Source: Campylobacter showae
GTDB lineage: Bacteria; Campylobacterota; Campylobacteria; Campylobacterales; Campylobacteraceae
Assembly (NCBI RefSeq): GCF_900573985.1
Contig: NZ_UWOK01000001.1
Location: 1,860,001 to 1,924,000, forward strand
DNA length: 64,000 nucleotides
Direction of reading: 5' to 3'
Below are positions 46,782-54,965 of the stretch, piece after piece. Positions within the stretch are counted from its first letter, which is position 1. Each line of letters begins with the position of its first letter. Under the pieces are notes generated by a model. The model did not search any database. It was given only the letters and a program-made list of their open reading frames with translations, and was not told the DNA's origin. The position numbers and the translations under genes are program-made.

Positions 46782-47492
46782 ATGCTAAACGAAAAATTTT
46801 TCAGGGCGCTGTTTTTCGTCGTCATCGTCTCCGCGGGCGTTTACTATTTTTATCCGACGGAGTTAAACGAGGCGCAACGTCTAGCTTACCTTAAAAGCTA
46901 CGGCGTGACGCTAGGACTCACTATCGGCGGCACGGCTATCGGCGTGACTTTGGGCTTTATTTTGGCGTTTTTAAAATTTTTAAATATCAAAATTTTAAGC
47001 TTTCTCATCGACGAATACGTAGATATCCTGCGCGGAACGCCGATTATTTTGCAGCTTCTTATATTTTCGGTCGTGATTTTTGCTACTTGGAGCGATAACT
47101 TTTACGTCGCTTTGATCGCGCTTGGACTAAACAGCTCCGCCTACGTCGCAGAGATCGTGCGTAGCGGCATAAATAGCGTCGATAAAGGGCAGATGGAAGC
47201 CGCAAGGGCGATGGGCCTAAACTACTACGTCTCGATGCGCGAGGTGGTGTTCCCGCAGGCGACTAAAAACATCCTGCCTGCGCTTGCGAACGAATTTATC
47301 TCGCTGTTTAAAGAGACTTCGGTCGTAGGCTACATCAGCGTCATCGATATCACGATGCAAAGCAAAAGCCTGCAAGCGGTATTTTATAGTCCGGAGCCCG
47401 TGATTTTCACGGGCATAGTTTACTACGTCAGCGTGAAGTTCTTTACGTTTTTGGTTAAAATTTTAGAGAGGAGGCTAAATCGCCATGATTGA
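46782..47492 (+). CDS. Amino-acid ABC transporter permease
   Basis: 236 residues, His/Glu/Gln/Arg-type permease with about five membrane segments; the ATPase-contact EAA loop reads EAARAMGLNYYVSMREVVFPQA near 147. One permease gene is present, so it may work as a homodimer. Overlaps the ATPase gene by 8 nt. Substrate not visible from sequence. Confidence 0.92.
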   Translation: MLNEKFFRALFFVVIVSAGVYYFYPTELNEAQRLAYLKSYGVTLGLTIGGTAIGVTLGFILAFLKFLNIKILSFLIDEYVDILRGTPIILQLLIFSVVIFATWSDNFYVALIALGLNSSAYVAEIVRSGINSVDKGQMEAARAMGLNYYVSMREVVFPQATKNILPALANEFISLFKETSVVGYISVIDITMQSKSLQAVFYSPEPVIFTGIVYYVSVKFFTFLVKILERRLNRHD

Positions 47493-48213
47493 GATTAGAA
47501 ATTTGAGTAAAAATTACGGCGATTTGCGCGTCCTAGACGACATCAGCGTAGATATCAAACAAGGCGAAATCATCGCTATCATAGGTCCTAGCGGCGGCGG
47601 AAAGAGCACGTTTTTGCGCTGCATAAACCGCCTAGAGGAGCCAAGCGGCGGGCACATCAAGATAAACGGCGAGGATATAACGGACAAAAAAACGGATATA
47701 AACAAAATCCGCCAAAAAGTGAGCATGGTTTTTCAGCACTTTAACCTTTTTGCAAATAAAAACGTCTTGCAAAATTTAACCCTAGCTCCGATAAAAGCAG
47801 GAATTTTGGATAAAGAAAGCGCGGAAAAAAAAGCCGACGAGCTACTAAAAAGCGTGGGTCTAAGCGATAAAAAATACGCCTTCCCGCACAAGCTCTCGGG
47901 CGGTCAAAAACAGCGTATAGCAATCGCTAGAAGCCTAGCGATGAATCCCGAGGTCATACTCTTTGATGAGCCAACCAGCGCGCTAGATCCCGAGATGATC
48001 GGCGAAGTGCTAGACATCATGAAAGACGTCGCCGCAAAAGGCATCACGATGCTAGTCGTCACTCACGAGATGGGCTTTGCTAAAAACGTGGCAAATAGAA
48101 TATTTTTCATGCACGGCGGAAAAATAGCCGTGGATGACACACCTAAAAACGTATTTGAAAACCCTAGCAATCAGCGTTTGCAGGATTTTCTAGGTAAAAT
48201 TTTAAACCACTAA
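47485..48213 (+). CDS. Amino-acid ABC transporter ATP-binding protein
   Basis: 242 residues of the GlnQ/HisP type. Walker A GPSGGGKST near 33, Q-loop FQHFNLF, signature LSGGQKQR near 136 and Walker B ILFDEPTSALDPE near 156. Second gene of the importer. Confidence 0.94.
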   Translation: MIEIRNLSKNYGDLRVLDDISVDIKQGEIIAIIGPSGGGKSTFLRCINRLEEPSGGHIKINGEDITDKKTDINKIRQKVSMVFQHFNLFANKNVLQNLTLAPIKAGILDKESAEKKADELLKSVGLSDKKYAFPHKLSGGQKQRIAIARSLAMNPEVILFDEPTSALDPEMIGEVLDIMKDVAAKGITMLVVTHEMGFAKNVANRIFFMHGGKIAVDDTPKNVFENPSNQRLQDFLGKILNH

Positions 48214-48225
48214 AAGGAGGTCAAA

Positions 48226-49047
48226 ATGTCACAAAACATCGTTGCGGCTTTGTCCGCCGGCAAATTTAAAAAACTTTTCGTTTTCGTAGCCGCCGCTTTG
48301 ATGCTTTCAGGCTGCGGTCAAAGCTCGAATGAAAAAGCAAGCAAAGACGCCGCAGTAAAAAACGAGGCAACCCCCGTAGCGGTACAGCAAACGATAAGAG
48401 TGGGCTCGAGCGCGGACTATCCGCCGTTTGAGTATATCGACGAGCACAACAAGATCGTAGGCTTTGAAATCGATATGATAGAAGCCGTCGGCAAGAAAAT
48501 CGGCGTCAAATTTGACGTACAAAATATGAGCTTTGACGGGTTAATCCCTGCTCTAAAAACAGGCAAGATAGACGCCGCATTAAGCGGCATGAGCGCGACT
48601 GAGGAGAGACGAAAATCGGTCGATTTTACGAAGCCTTATTATTTTTCGGATAATCTTTTCATCCGCAAAAAAGGCGCTGACGTAAATGCGACCAATATGC
48701 ATCTCAAAAAAATAAGCGCACAAATAGGCACACTGCAAGAGAGCGCGGCTAAATCTATCTGCGGCGACCTATCCGTGCCTGCAGAAACCGTAGCGGCTGC
48801 GATTTTGTCGCTAAAAGCGGGCAAAATCGACGTAGTGCTAACAGATAGCCCGATCGGCTACGAGTATCTAAAGCAAAACTCTGATTTGGAGGAGTTTTTA
48901 AAGCTTCCCGACGGCACCGAAGGCTTTGCCGTAGCGTTTAATAAAGGTAAGCACCTAGAGCTAATCGGCAAGATAGACGCCGCGATAGAGGAGCTCAAAA
49001 AGAGCGGCGAATTTGACAAGATGATGGAAAAATACGGCCTGAAGTAA
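48226..49047 (+). CDS. Amino-acid ABC transporter substrate-binding lipoprotein
   Basis: 273 residues: lipoprotein signal with lipobox LSGC (Cys near residue 28), a short linker, then a family 3 periplasmic binding domain starting RVGSSADYPPFEYIDEHN with FDGLIPALKTGKIDA and MSATEERRKSVDFT. It has an additional Cys near 182. Very strong AAAGGAGG ribosome site 12 nt after the ATPase gene. Paralogue of the next gene. Confidence 0.93.
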   Translation: MSQNIVAALSAGKFKKLFVFVAAALMLSGCGQSSNEKASKDAAVKNEATPVAVQQTIRVGSSADYPPFEYIDEHNKIVGFEIDMIEAVGKKIGVKFDVQNMSFDGLIPALKTGKIDAALSGMSATEERRKSVDFTKPYYFSDNLFIRKKGADVNATNMHLKKISAQIGTLQESAAKSICGDLSVPAETVAAAILSLKAGKIDVVLTDSPIGYEYLKQNSDLEEFLKLPDGTEGFAVAFNKGKHLELIGKIDAAIEELKKSGEFDKMMEKYGLK

Positions 49048-49054
49048 ATTTGCG

Positions 49055-49076
49055 AGCCCGCACCAAAACGCGGGCT
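49055..49076 (+). other. Stem-loop between the two binding-protein genes
   Basis: AGCCCGC/GCGGGCT 7-bp stem with an 8-nt loop, between the tandem binding-protein genes. Such stems often set relative mRNA levels of binding proteins and membrane parts. Confidence 0.55.
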
Positions 49077-49107
49077 TAAATTTGAAACCAAATTTAAAGG
49101 AGAGAAA

Positions 49108-49824
49108 ATGAAAAAGATTTTTGCGCTGCTTTTAGCGGCTCTAGCTACGCTTGGCGCTGCCGAGCTAAAGATCGGTACAGCCGCCAACTATCCGCCGTTT
49201 GAGTACGTGGACGAGCAAAACAAAATCACGGGCTTTGACATGGATCTAGTCGCAGAACTCGCTAAACGCGCGGGTTTTGAGTACAAGATCGTAAATATGA
49301 GCTTTGACGGCCTAATCCCAGCTCTAAAAACGGGCAAGATCGACGCCGTAGCAAGCGCTATGAGTGCGACCGACGATAGACGAAAGTCGGTTGATTTCAC
49401 GCAGGCTTACTACGCTACGGAAAATATCTATTTGCGCGCTAAAGGCAACGACGCTATTGCGAGCAAAGAGGCTCTAAACGGCAAAAGAGTGGGCGTACAA
49501 CAAGGCACCGTCCAAGAGATCGCCGCTAACGCTATCGCAGGCGCTAAAGTCGTGCCTGCCGAGGATCCGGTTCCGCTAATCATGGGACTAAAAAAGGGCA
49601 AAATAGACGCGGTAGTGCTTGATAGTTCGATCGGTTACGGGTTTTTAAAGAAAAATCCGGAGCTTGAGGAATTTTACAAAGAAAACGACGGTAGCGAGGG
49701 CTTTTCTATGGCGTTTGACAAAGGCAAGCAAGCCGATTTAATCGCTAAAATAAACGCCGCGCTTGATGAGATGAAAAAAGACGGCAGCTACGACAAACTG
49801 CTAGAAAGATATGATCTGAAATAA
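49108..49824 (+). CDS. Second amino-acid substrate-binding protein, soluble
   Basis: 238 residues: cleavable signal peptide ending near LGAAE, then a family 3 binding domain sharing NYPPFEYVDEQNKI, MSFDGLIPALKTGKIDAV and RRKSVDFT with the gene before, so a tandem duplicate. Unlike that one it has no lipobox and is periplasmic. It shares TAATG with the next gene. Confidence 0.93.
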   Translation: MKKIFALLLAALATLGAAELKIGTAANYPPFEYVDEQNKITGFDMDLVAELAKRAGFEYKIVNMSFDGLIPALKTGKIDAVASAMSATDDRRKSVDFTQAYYATENIYLRAKGNDAIASKEALNGKRVGVQQGTVQEIAANAIAGAKVVPAEDPVPLIMGLKKGKIDAVVLDSSIGYGFLKKNPELEEFYKENDGSEGFSMAFDKGKQADLIAKINAALDEMKKDGSYDKLLERYDLK

Positions 49825-50552
49825 TGAAAAAAGGCGCATTTTTTACTCTGCTTAAATTTTGCGCTTTAGCCTTGCTGTCGGTAAATTCGGCTGCCCAGTT
49901 TACCGACATGCAAATCACTCAAACAACCAAATCCAAACGCGAAAAAGTCGTCAAAGAGGTCCTTTTTCTAGAAAAAATTTTAGACTACAATACCTTCGTC
50001 TTTAGGCTAAACGCCGCCGTGATCGCCCCTTGCAAGCTTGCAAATGTTAAATTTTACGATGGCTCAAAATGCATAAAAGATAAAAAAGAGCTGGAAAATT
50101 TCACCAAATCCTACGACAAAGAGATCAAAAAGATATTTCGTCCGGAGCGCAACTATTATGTACTCACGCTAAAAAATCTAGGCGATAGATGGCTGTGCGA
50201 AGTAAGCGACGAAAGCCAAATCCTAAACAAAACCCTGGTCAAAAACGGCCTTGCCGCGCCTACTAGCAAAGAGTACCAAAAAATCGAGGTCAAAGAGGAC
50301 TGGGTAAAGAAAAATCACGCGGAAATTTACGAGTGCCTAACCGGCAAAAAGCTAGAAGAAGAGAAGAAAAAACCTAAAAAAGCCGAAAGTAACGCCACTA
50401 AAAACGATCAAACCGAGCAAAACTCTTTAGGCTCGCAACCTGCTCAAACGCAGCCGCAAACCGTGCCTGCGCCGATGGAGTCGCAAGGAAACGGCCCCGT
50501 AAATTTAAAGGAGCTAGGCGTCGAGTTTGGCAAGGATTTTGGCGACAGATAA
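49824..50552 (+). CDS. Secreted protein with degenerate thermonuclease-like fold
   Basis: 242 residues: signal peptide (about 1-23), a domain (about 38-160) laid out like staphylococcal nuclease, and a Lys/Glu- then Gln/Pro-rich tail. The family's DGDT reads DYNT, no catalytic Arg-Glu pair is evident, and DRYGR is replaced by GDRWLC, but the end LNKTLVKNGLA is very nuclease-like. It is probably inactive or binds something else. Translation is coupled to the binding protein (TAATG). Exact role unknown. Confidence 0.75.
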   Translation: MKKGAFFTLLKFCALALLSVNSAAQFTDMQITQTTKSKREKVVKEVLFLEKILDYNTFVFRLNAAVIAPCKLANVKFYDGSKCIKDKKELENFTKSYDKEIKKIFRPERNYYVLTLKNLGDRWLCEVSDESQILNKTLVKNGLAAPTSKEYQKIEVKEDWVKKNHAEIYECLTGKKLEEEKKKPKKAESNATKNDQTEQNSLGSQPAQTQPQTVPAPMESQGNGPVNLKELGVEFGKDFGDR

Positions 50553-50596
50553 ATTCGCCCAAAGATAAATTTAACAAAACCGCTCAAGGCAAAACA

Positions 50597-51379
50597 ATGA
50601 AAAATCCTAAAAAAAATATCCTAATCATCGCAGGCAGCGACAGCGTCGGGGGTGCCGGCGTGCAAGCGGATATAAAAACCTGCGAGGCCTACGGCTGCTA
50701 CAGCGCGACCGCGATCACTGCACTAACCGCGCAAAACACGAACGGCGTGAGCGCGGTGATGCCAGTAACGCCCGAGTTTTTAAACGCGCAACTAGAAGCA
50801 GTCTGCACCGAGCTAAAATTTGACGCCGTAAAGATCGGCATGCTCTTTAACGAACAGCTCATAGCCTACGTCAAAGCCTGGCTAGAGCAAAACAGAGGCA
50901 TAAGCGCCGTGATAGACCCCGTCTGCGTGGCGAAATCAGGCGCCAAGCTACTGCAAGAGGGCGCCATAAACGCGCTAAAAGAGCTTTTAAGCCTCGCCCG
51001 CATTGCGACGCCGAATTTAGACGAAGCGCGCATTTTGGGATTAAATTTTGACGGCGAGCGGTTAAATTTGGGTGCGGATCTGCCCTGCGACGTGGTGCTA
51101 AAACGCACTCAAACGAGCGAGATTTGCGAGGATACGCTTTATAAAAAAAGCGGCGAGGTAGTTAAATTTAATGAGCCGCTAGAGCGTCCCACAATCATGC
51201 ACGGCGCGGGATGTAGCTTTGCCACGGCTATCGCATGCGCCCTAGCGTGTGGTGCAGACGAGGTAACGGCGATCAGACTCGCCAAAGCCTTTGTCGCAAA
51301 CGCGATTAAAAACGCCCACGGCTCAAATTTCGGCATGCGGCTACTAGATCACAAAGCAGCGGGCGCAAACCGTGGCTGA
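50597..51379 (+). CDS. thiD: Hydroxymethylpyrimidine (phosphate) kinase
   Basis: Phosphorylates HMP and HMP-P to HMP-PP for thiamine. 260 residues of the ribokinase fold. IIAGSDSVGGAGVQADIKT at 10-28, and the catalytic region GAGCSFATAIACALA near 206 (Cys in place of the usual Thr in GTGCT). Overlaps thiE by eight nt. Confidence 0.93.
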   Translation: MKNPKKNILIIAGSDSVGGAGVQADIKTCEAYGCYSATAITALTAQNTNGVSAVMPVTPEFLNAQLEAVCTELKFDAVKIGMLFNEQLIAYVKAWLEQNRGISAVIDPVCVAKSGAKLLQEGAINALKELLSLARIATPNLDEARILGLNFDGERLNLGADLPCDVVLKRTQTSEICEDTLYKKSGEVVKFNEPLERPTIMHGAGCSFATAIACALACGADEVTAIRLAKAFVANAIKNAHGSNFGMRLLDHKAAGANRG

Positions 51380-51974
51380 AATTTATGCTATCACGGACGA
51401 CATCCTAACGCCCGAAAACAGCGTACTCAAACAAACTCGCGAGCTGCTAGAGTGCGGAGTGAAAGTTTTGCAGTACCGCACTAAAATCGAGCCAAAAAAC
51501 GAGCGCGTAGCTGTTGCGCTAAAAGAGCTTTGCGAGCGTTACGGCGCGAGATTTATCGTAAACGACGACGTCAAATTTGCCGCAAAAATAGGCGCAAACG
51601 CCGTGCATATCGGCAAGGACGACGGCGGAGTAAAGGCCGCTCGCAAGATCCTAGGCGAGGACGCTTTCATCGGCGTTAGTTGCTACGACGACTTAAATTT
51701 GGCGCTAAGGGCACAGGACGAGGGTGCTTCGTACGCAGCATTTGGTGCCGTGTTTGCGAGCCCGACCAAACCAAACGCTCCGCTTTGCAAATTTGAAACT
51801 ATAATGCGCGCAAAGGAAATTTTACGTATCCCAGTTTGCGTGATCGGCGGCATAAACGCGGCAAATATCGCGCAAATCGCCGCTCTAAATCCAGGCTACA
51901 TCGCCGTTATCTCAGCGCTCTACCGCCCCGCATCCATAAAAGAAAATTTGCGAAATTTGCAAGCGTTTTTGTAA
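51372..51974 (+). CDS. thiE: Thiamine-phosphate synthase
   Basis: Joins HMP-PP with the thiazole phosphate to give thiamine phosphate. 200 residues, TIM barrel. QYRTK near 35, FIVNDD and HIGKDDGG near 55-77, the FGAVFASPTKP loop near 118 and IGGINAANI near 158 are the family marks. The start is a GTG codon inside the end of thiD. Followed by a CRISPR-like repeat cluster. Confidence 0.93.
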   Translation: MAEIYAITDDILTPENSVLKQTRELLECGVKVLQYRTKIEPKNERVAVALKELCERYGARFIVNDDVKFAAKIGANAVHIGKDDGGVKAARKILGEDAFIGVSCYDDLNLALRAQDEGASYAAFGAVFASPTKPNAPLCKFETIMRAKEILRIPVCVIGGINAANIAQIAALNPGYIAVISALYRPASIKENLRNLQAFL

Positions 51975-52048
51975 AAATGATCTAAATTTACATCAAATTT
52001 GCGCCGCTAAACCGTGCAATACTCCGCTAAAATTTAAGCCGAGTCCGC

Positions 52049-52255
52049 CAAAATTTACTCCGATAGGGTTTGAAACGAGGCGCTAAAAGAGAGCGGAGAG
52101 CCTATCAACAGTGCAAATTTACCCCATTGGGGTTTGAAACACCGTGCTTGATAGCTCTACGGTAGTGCCGCCGGCGCAAATTTACCCCGTTGGGTTTGAA
52201 ACAGCGTATTTGCGAGCTTGAGGTGGCGCTTGCCGACAGTTAAAATTTACTCGAT
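52049..52255. CRISPR. Small degenerate CRISPR-like array, three repeats plus a partial
   Basis: Repeats of 27-28 nt end in GGGTTTGAAAC: R1 52049-52076, R2 52113-52140, R3 52176-52202, and a truncated fourth (52241-52255) that shares AAAATTTACTC with R1. Periods are 64, 63 and 65 nt. Spacers: 52077-52112 (36 nt), 52141-52175 (35 nt), 52203-52240 (38 nt), unlike each other. R2 can fold: ACCCC/GGGGT around ATT. R1 and R3 differ from R2 at several bases. No cas gene occurs in this window. It fills the 296-bp gap between thiE and the next gene. Confidence 0.7.
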
Positions 52256-52270
52256 TTAAAAAGGAAAAAA

Positions 52271-52822
52271 ATGAAAACTCTAATCATCTTAGCTCACCCG
52301 GGCATCCAAAACTCGGTCATAAACAAACGCCTACTGCAAGAAGCTCTCAAAGAGCCGCAGCGCTTTAGCGTTCATGATTTGACGCAGGTTTACGGGAGCG
52401 GCGATATCGATGCCGCGCACGAGCAAGAGCTCATCAGAGCCCACGACGCCCTCGTTTTGCAGTTTCCGCTTCACAACTTCTCCTGCCCTCCGATTTTAAA
52501 ATCATGGATCGACGCGGTGATGACGCACGGTTTTGCCTATGGGCGCGGCTCGGACGGTATCGCGGGCCGCAAGGTGGCGCTAGCCGTGACCGCAGGCATC
52601 AAAAAGAGCGACTACTGCCCGCAAGGACGCTATCATTTTAGCCTGCGCGAGGTTCTTACGCCGTTTGAGCTTGCATTTAAATACTATTTTCGCGCCGATT
52701 ACCGCGACTTTTTCGCATTTTACGGCGCCGAGGAGACCCCGGGCGTGGACTACGTATCAAGCCAGGGCGATTTAGAGCGCGGAGCTAGAGAATACGCGGA
52801 GTTTTTGCGAAATTTAGGCTAA
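52271..52822 (+). CDS. Flavodoxin-fold NAD(P)H oxidoreductase
   Basis: 183 residues of the Flavodoxin_2/NQO1-KefF group. It shows LIILAHPGIQNSVIN for the FMN phosphate, LVLQFPLHNFSCPPILKSWIDAV near 62-84 and GRKVALAVTAG near 98. Likely a quinone or nitro-compound reductase in the cytoplasm; whether it serves a Kef potassium channel is not shown. Ribosome site AAAAGGAAAAA. A 14-bp inverted repeat follows at 52958. Confidence 0.88.
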   Translation: MKTLIILAHPGIQNSVINKRLLQEALKEPQRFSVHDLTQVYGSGDIDAAHEQELIRAHDALVLQFPLHNFSCPPILKSWIDAVMTHGFAYGRGSDGIAGRKVALAVTAGIKKSDYCPQGRYHFSLREVLTPFELAFKYYFRADYRDFFAFYGAEETPGVDYVSSQGDLERGAREYAEFLRNLG

Positions 52823-52957
52823 ATTTGACGGTCGCAGTTAGTCTTGCTACGCGTAAATTTGCCTCGCTATAAATCACGGAGACCGCGCTAAATTTAAGCT
52901 TTATCGCCGTTATTTACGCGATTTAGCGCTCGGCAAAATTTGTAAGCGTTTTTGTAA

Positions 52958-53003
52958 GGCTTAAAATTTGACGAGTCCGCTTACGCTACTCAAATTTTAA
53001 GCC
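52958..53003. terminator. Inverted repeat, 14-bp perfect arms
   Basis: GGCTTAAAATTTGA (52958-52971) pairs with TCAAATTTTAAGCC (52990-53003) around an 18-nt loop. It is between convergent genes and could end transcription from either side. It resembles other inverted repeats in the window. Confidence 0.5.
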
Positions 53004-53081
53004 GAATTTGAGCGTCAAATTTACGGCGAACGGGCTCAAATTTGAAGTTTCCGTGCCAAATTTGCTAAGCCTCGCCGAAGG

Positions 53082-53957
53082 CTAATCTTTTTTATAAAAC
53101 ACGTTAAATCCAAATCCACCGAGCAAGATTATCAAGCCGGCAATCCCCGCAAAAGGCGAAAACCAAAAATCCATCGTCCCCGAATAGAGCAAAACAAGTC
53201 CCGCGCAAAGGCTGATCGCGATATCCGCGATAAAACTAACGCCCCTCTCAAAAAAGCCTTGCGATTTTTTCGCCGTCAGATTTTTACTGAGATTTCGTAT
53301 TTCTAAAACCTTGAAATTTTCGTATTTTACGCTCGCTTCGTCGCCGTTTACTAGCTCCAGGGCGAGCTTTTTAGGGCTGCTACCCCACAAAAACGTATCG
53401 CCGATAGTGACGCTAAAATAATTTTTCTCTTTCATCTCAAAAATCCTTAGATTTCGCGCCGTGCCGCTAACCTCGCCGTTTACCTTGGGCTCTTTTGCGG
53501 CGCCAAGCATCAATCTAACGCGTAAACCCAATGACGCCTCGCGGTGATATTTAAACCAAGCAAAGGCAAGAGAGCTAAAACCAAAAACAAGCAGCAAGGT
53601 GCCAAAAAGTGGCTGCCGTCCGTCAAAGCCCGAAAAAATCGCCCAAACGCCGGCCACGCCAAACAACAAAAACAGCACGAAAAATAGAGCCGCAAAAAAG
53701 AGGCTAGGCTCGTAGGCGTACCAGGCCGCGGAGTTTAGGGAGCGATTCTTTAGCCCCAAAACCCGCCCCTTTTTATCGCAAACGACCACCATCTCATCGC
53801 CGTCATTTACCGGCAGAAGCGGACTTTGTAGCGAGCGGATGTTTAAAATTTGATCCTCCAAGCTAAAGCTATAATCAAATCCGCTTTTGTCTTTATAGAC
53901 GCACTCAAGCAAACCCGCGCGGCCGCTGAGTAGATTTAAGCTGTTTTGCGTTTTCAT
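53082..53957 (-). CDS. Membrane protein with N-terminal beta domain, unknown role
   Basis: 291 residues: a soluble beta-rich N-terminus (about 1-75), two hydrophobic segments (about 80-130), a soluble middle (about 140-225) and two more at the C-terminus. I do not recognise the family. DEMVVVCDKKGRVLGLKN near residue 50 resembles a stretch in the upstream gene. I chose ATG 53957 (MKTQNSLN) with AAGGGG before it; a start at 53984 lies too close to the upstream gene. The two genes probably form an operon. Confidence 0.78.
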   Translation of the reverse strand: MKTQNSLNLLSGRAGLLECVYKDKSGFDYSFSLEDQILNIRSLQSPLLPVNDGDEMVVVCDKKGRVLGLKNRSLNSAAWYAYEPSLFFAALFFVLFLLFGVAGVWAIFSGFDGRQPLFGTLLLVFGFSSLAFAWFKYHREASLGLRVRLMLGAAKEPKVNGEVSGTARNLRIFEMKEKNYFSVTIGDTFLWGSSPKKLALELVNGDEASVKYENFKVLEIRNLSKNLTAKKSQGFFERGVSFIADIAISLCAGLVLLYSGTMDFWFSPFAGIAGLIILLGGFGFNVFYKKD

Positions 53958-53985
53958 CAAAAATCCCCTTAAATTTGACGCCATT

Positions 53986-54486
53986 TTATAAATTTATCTC
54001 ATTTAAAAATTTTCTTACAGTTAGATATGCCTCGACGGTGCCGCTTAAGCTCTTATTTTCGCTCCAGTATATGTGCAAAAATGGCAGCGATAAAAACAGG
54101 CAAACAACAAAGGCAAACAAGGCTGCCATGCCTGCAAATTCGGACAAATGCTTGCTTAGATAAATGATAGGTATCGCAAAAATCGCGCCTAAAATTTTAC
54201 CCGGAACGATATCAAAGATCGCCGCCCAAGATAGTATAAAGTGCGCGCGCCAAGCGTAGTTTTTGAGCCACTTGCCCGAGGTTAAATTTTTAAAATTCCA
54301 AACCTCGTTTTGCTCGCCGTAGGCTACGGCTAGGCGGTCGTTTTCGCGCGGCACGAGGCGATCTTTAGAAATTTTGGCGTTAAATTTCGAGCCCGCGATC
54401 TCAAAAGCGCACTCGTCCGTCGCCGCATTCCATCTCACGTTTTTTACCTCGCCCGCTAAGACCTGAAACTCGCGCGAATCTCGCAT
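53986..54486 (-). CDS. Membrane protein, partner of the downstream gene, unknown role
   Basis: 166 residues: a beta-rich N-terminal part (about 1-80) with NDRLAVAYGEQNEVWNFKN, and two or three hydrophobic segments (about 85-145). No family recognised. The N-terminal layout matches that of the next gene, 28 nt downstream. The start follows an AGAAAATT stretch, a weak ribosome site. Confidence 0.72.
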   Translation of the reverse strand: MRDSREFQVLAGEVKNVRWNAATDECAFEIAGSKFNAKISKDRLVPRENDRLAVAYGEQNEVWNFKNLTSGKWLKNYAWRAHFILSWAAIFDIVPGKILGAIFAIPIIYLSKHLSEFAGMAALFAFVVCLFLSLPFLHIYWSENKSLSGTVEAYLTVRKFLNEINL

Positions 54487-54965
54487 CTAAATTTTCTCCA
54501 AAGTTTTTGTAAATTCGTAAAAATTAACGCCGCACAAATTTGAGCGGGGCAAAACCCGCGCGGGCGCGTAAATTTGACCGCATGCGCAAAAAAGCGCAAG
54601 CAAAGACTTTAAGCCTGACGAGCTAATTTGAGCGCTAGAAGAATTTAGCAAATTTACGCCGTAAAGATAGCCGTAAAGCCCGCCGGGCAAAAGCTCGCAA
54701 GCCGCAAAATGCCGCCGGAAGCGAGCCAAATTTGCCCGTAAAAAGCAGTCAAATTTGGGCAAAAACAAATTATGCACCGCTCGATAAATTTACCCAAAAA
54801 TCGACCCAAATTTAAGCCTAGCAATCGCCGACTCAAATTTGAGCCGAGTAATCTAAATTTACATGAAACGCGAAGCCGCCCGCAAAAAGACAAAAGCGCG
54901 GACGGTCAAATTTGACGGATCGCCTGACCGAAAAAAGCAAATTTACGCCGTAAAAGCCCGCAAAT
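54487..54965. other. 479-bp stretch without a supported gene
   Basis: Short frames exist on both strands, but none has a good ribosome site or recognisable protein. The stretch is full of AAATTT words, thirteen between 54489 and 54970. It may be decayed coding DNA. Confidence 0.6.

Noticed and set aside
49108..49824. Chance that the second binding protein is a separate transport system
   Set aside because: No other permease or ATPase gene follows, and the spacing and similarity to the first copy favour one shared importer.
54487..54893. Short minus-strand frames of 96 and 79 residues
   Set aside because: They overlap each other, lack ribosome sites and resemble nothing; the stretch is dominated by AAATTT words.
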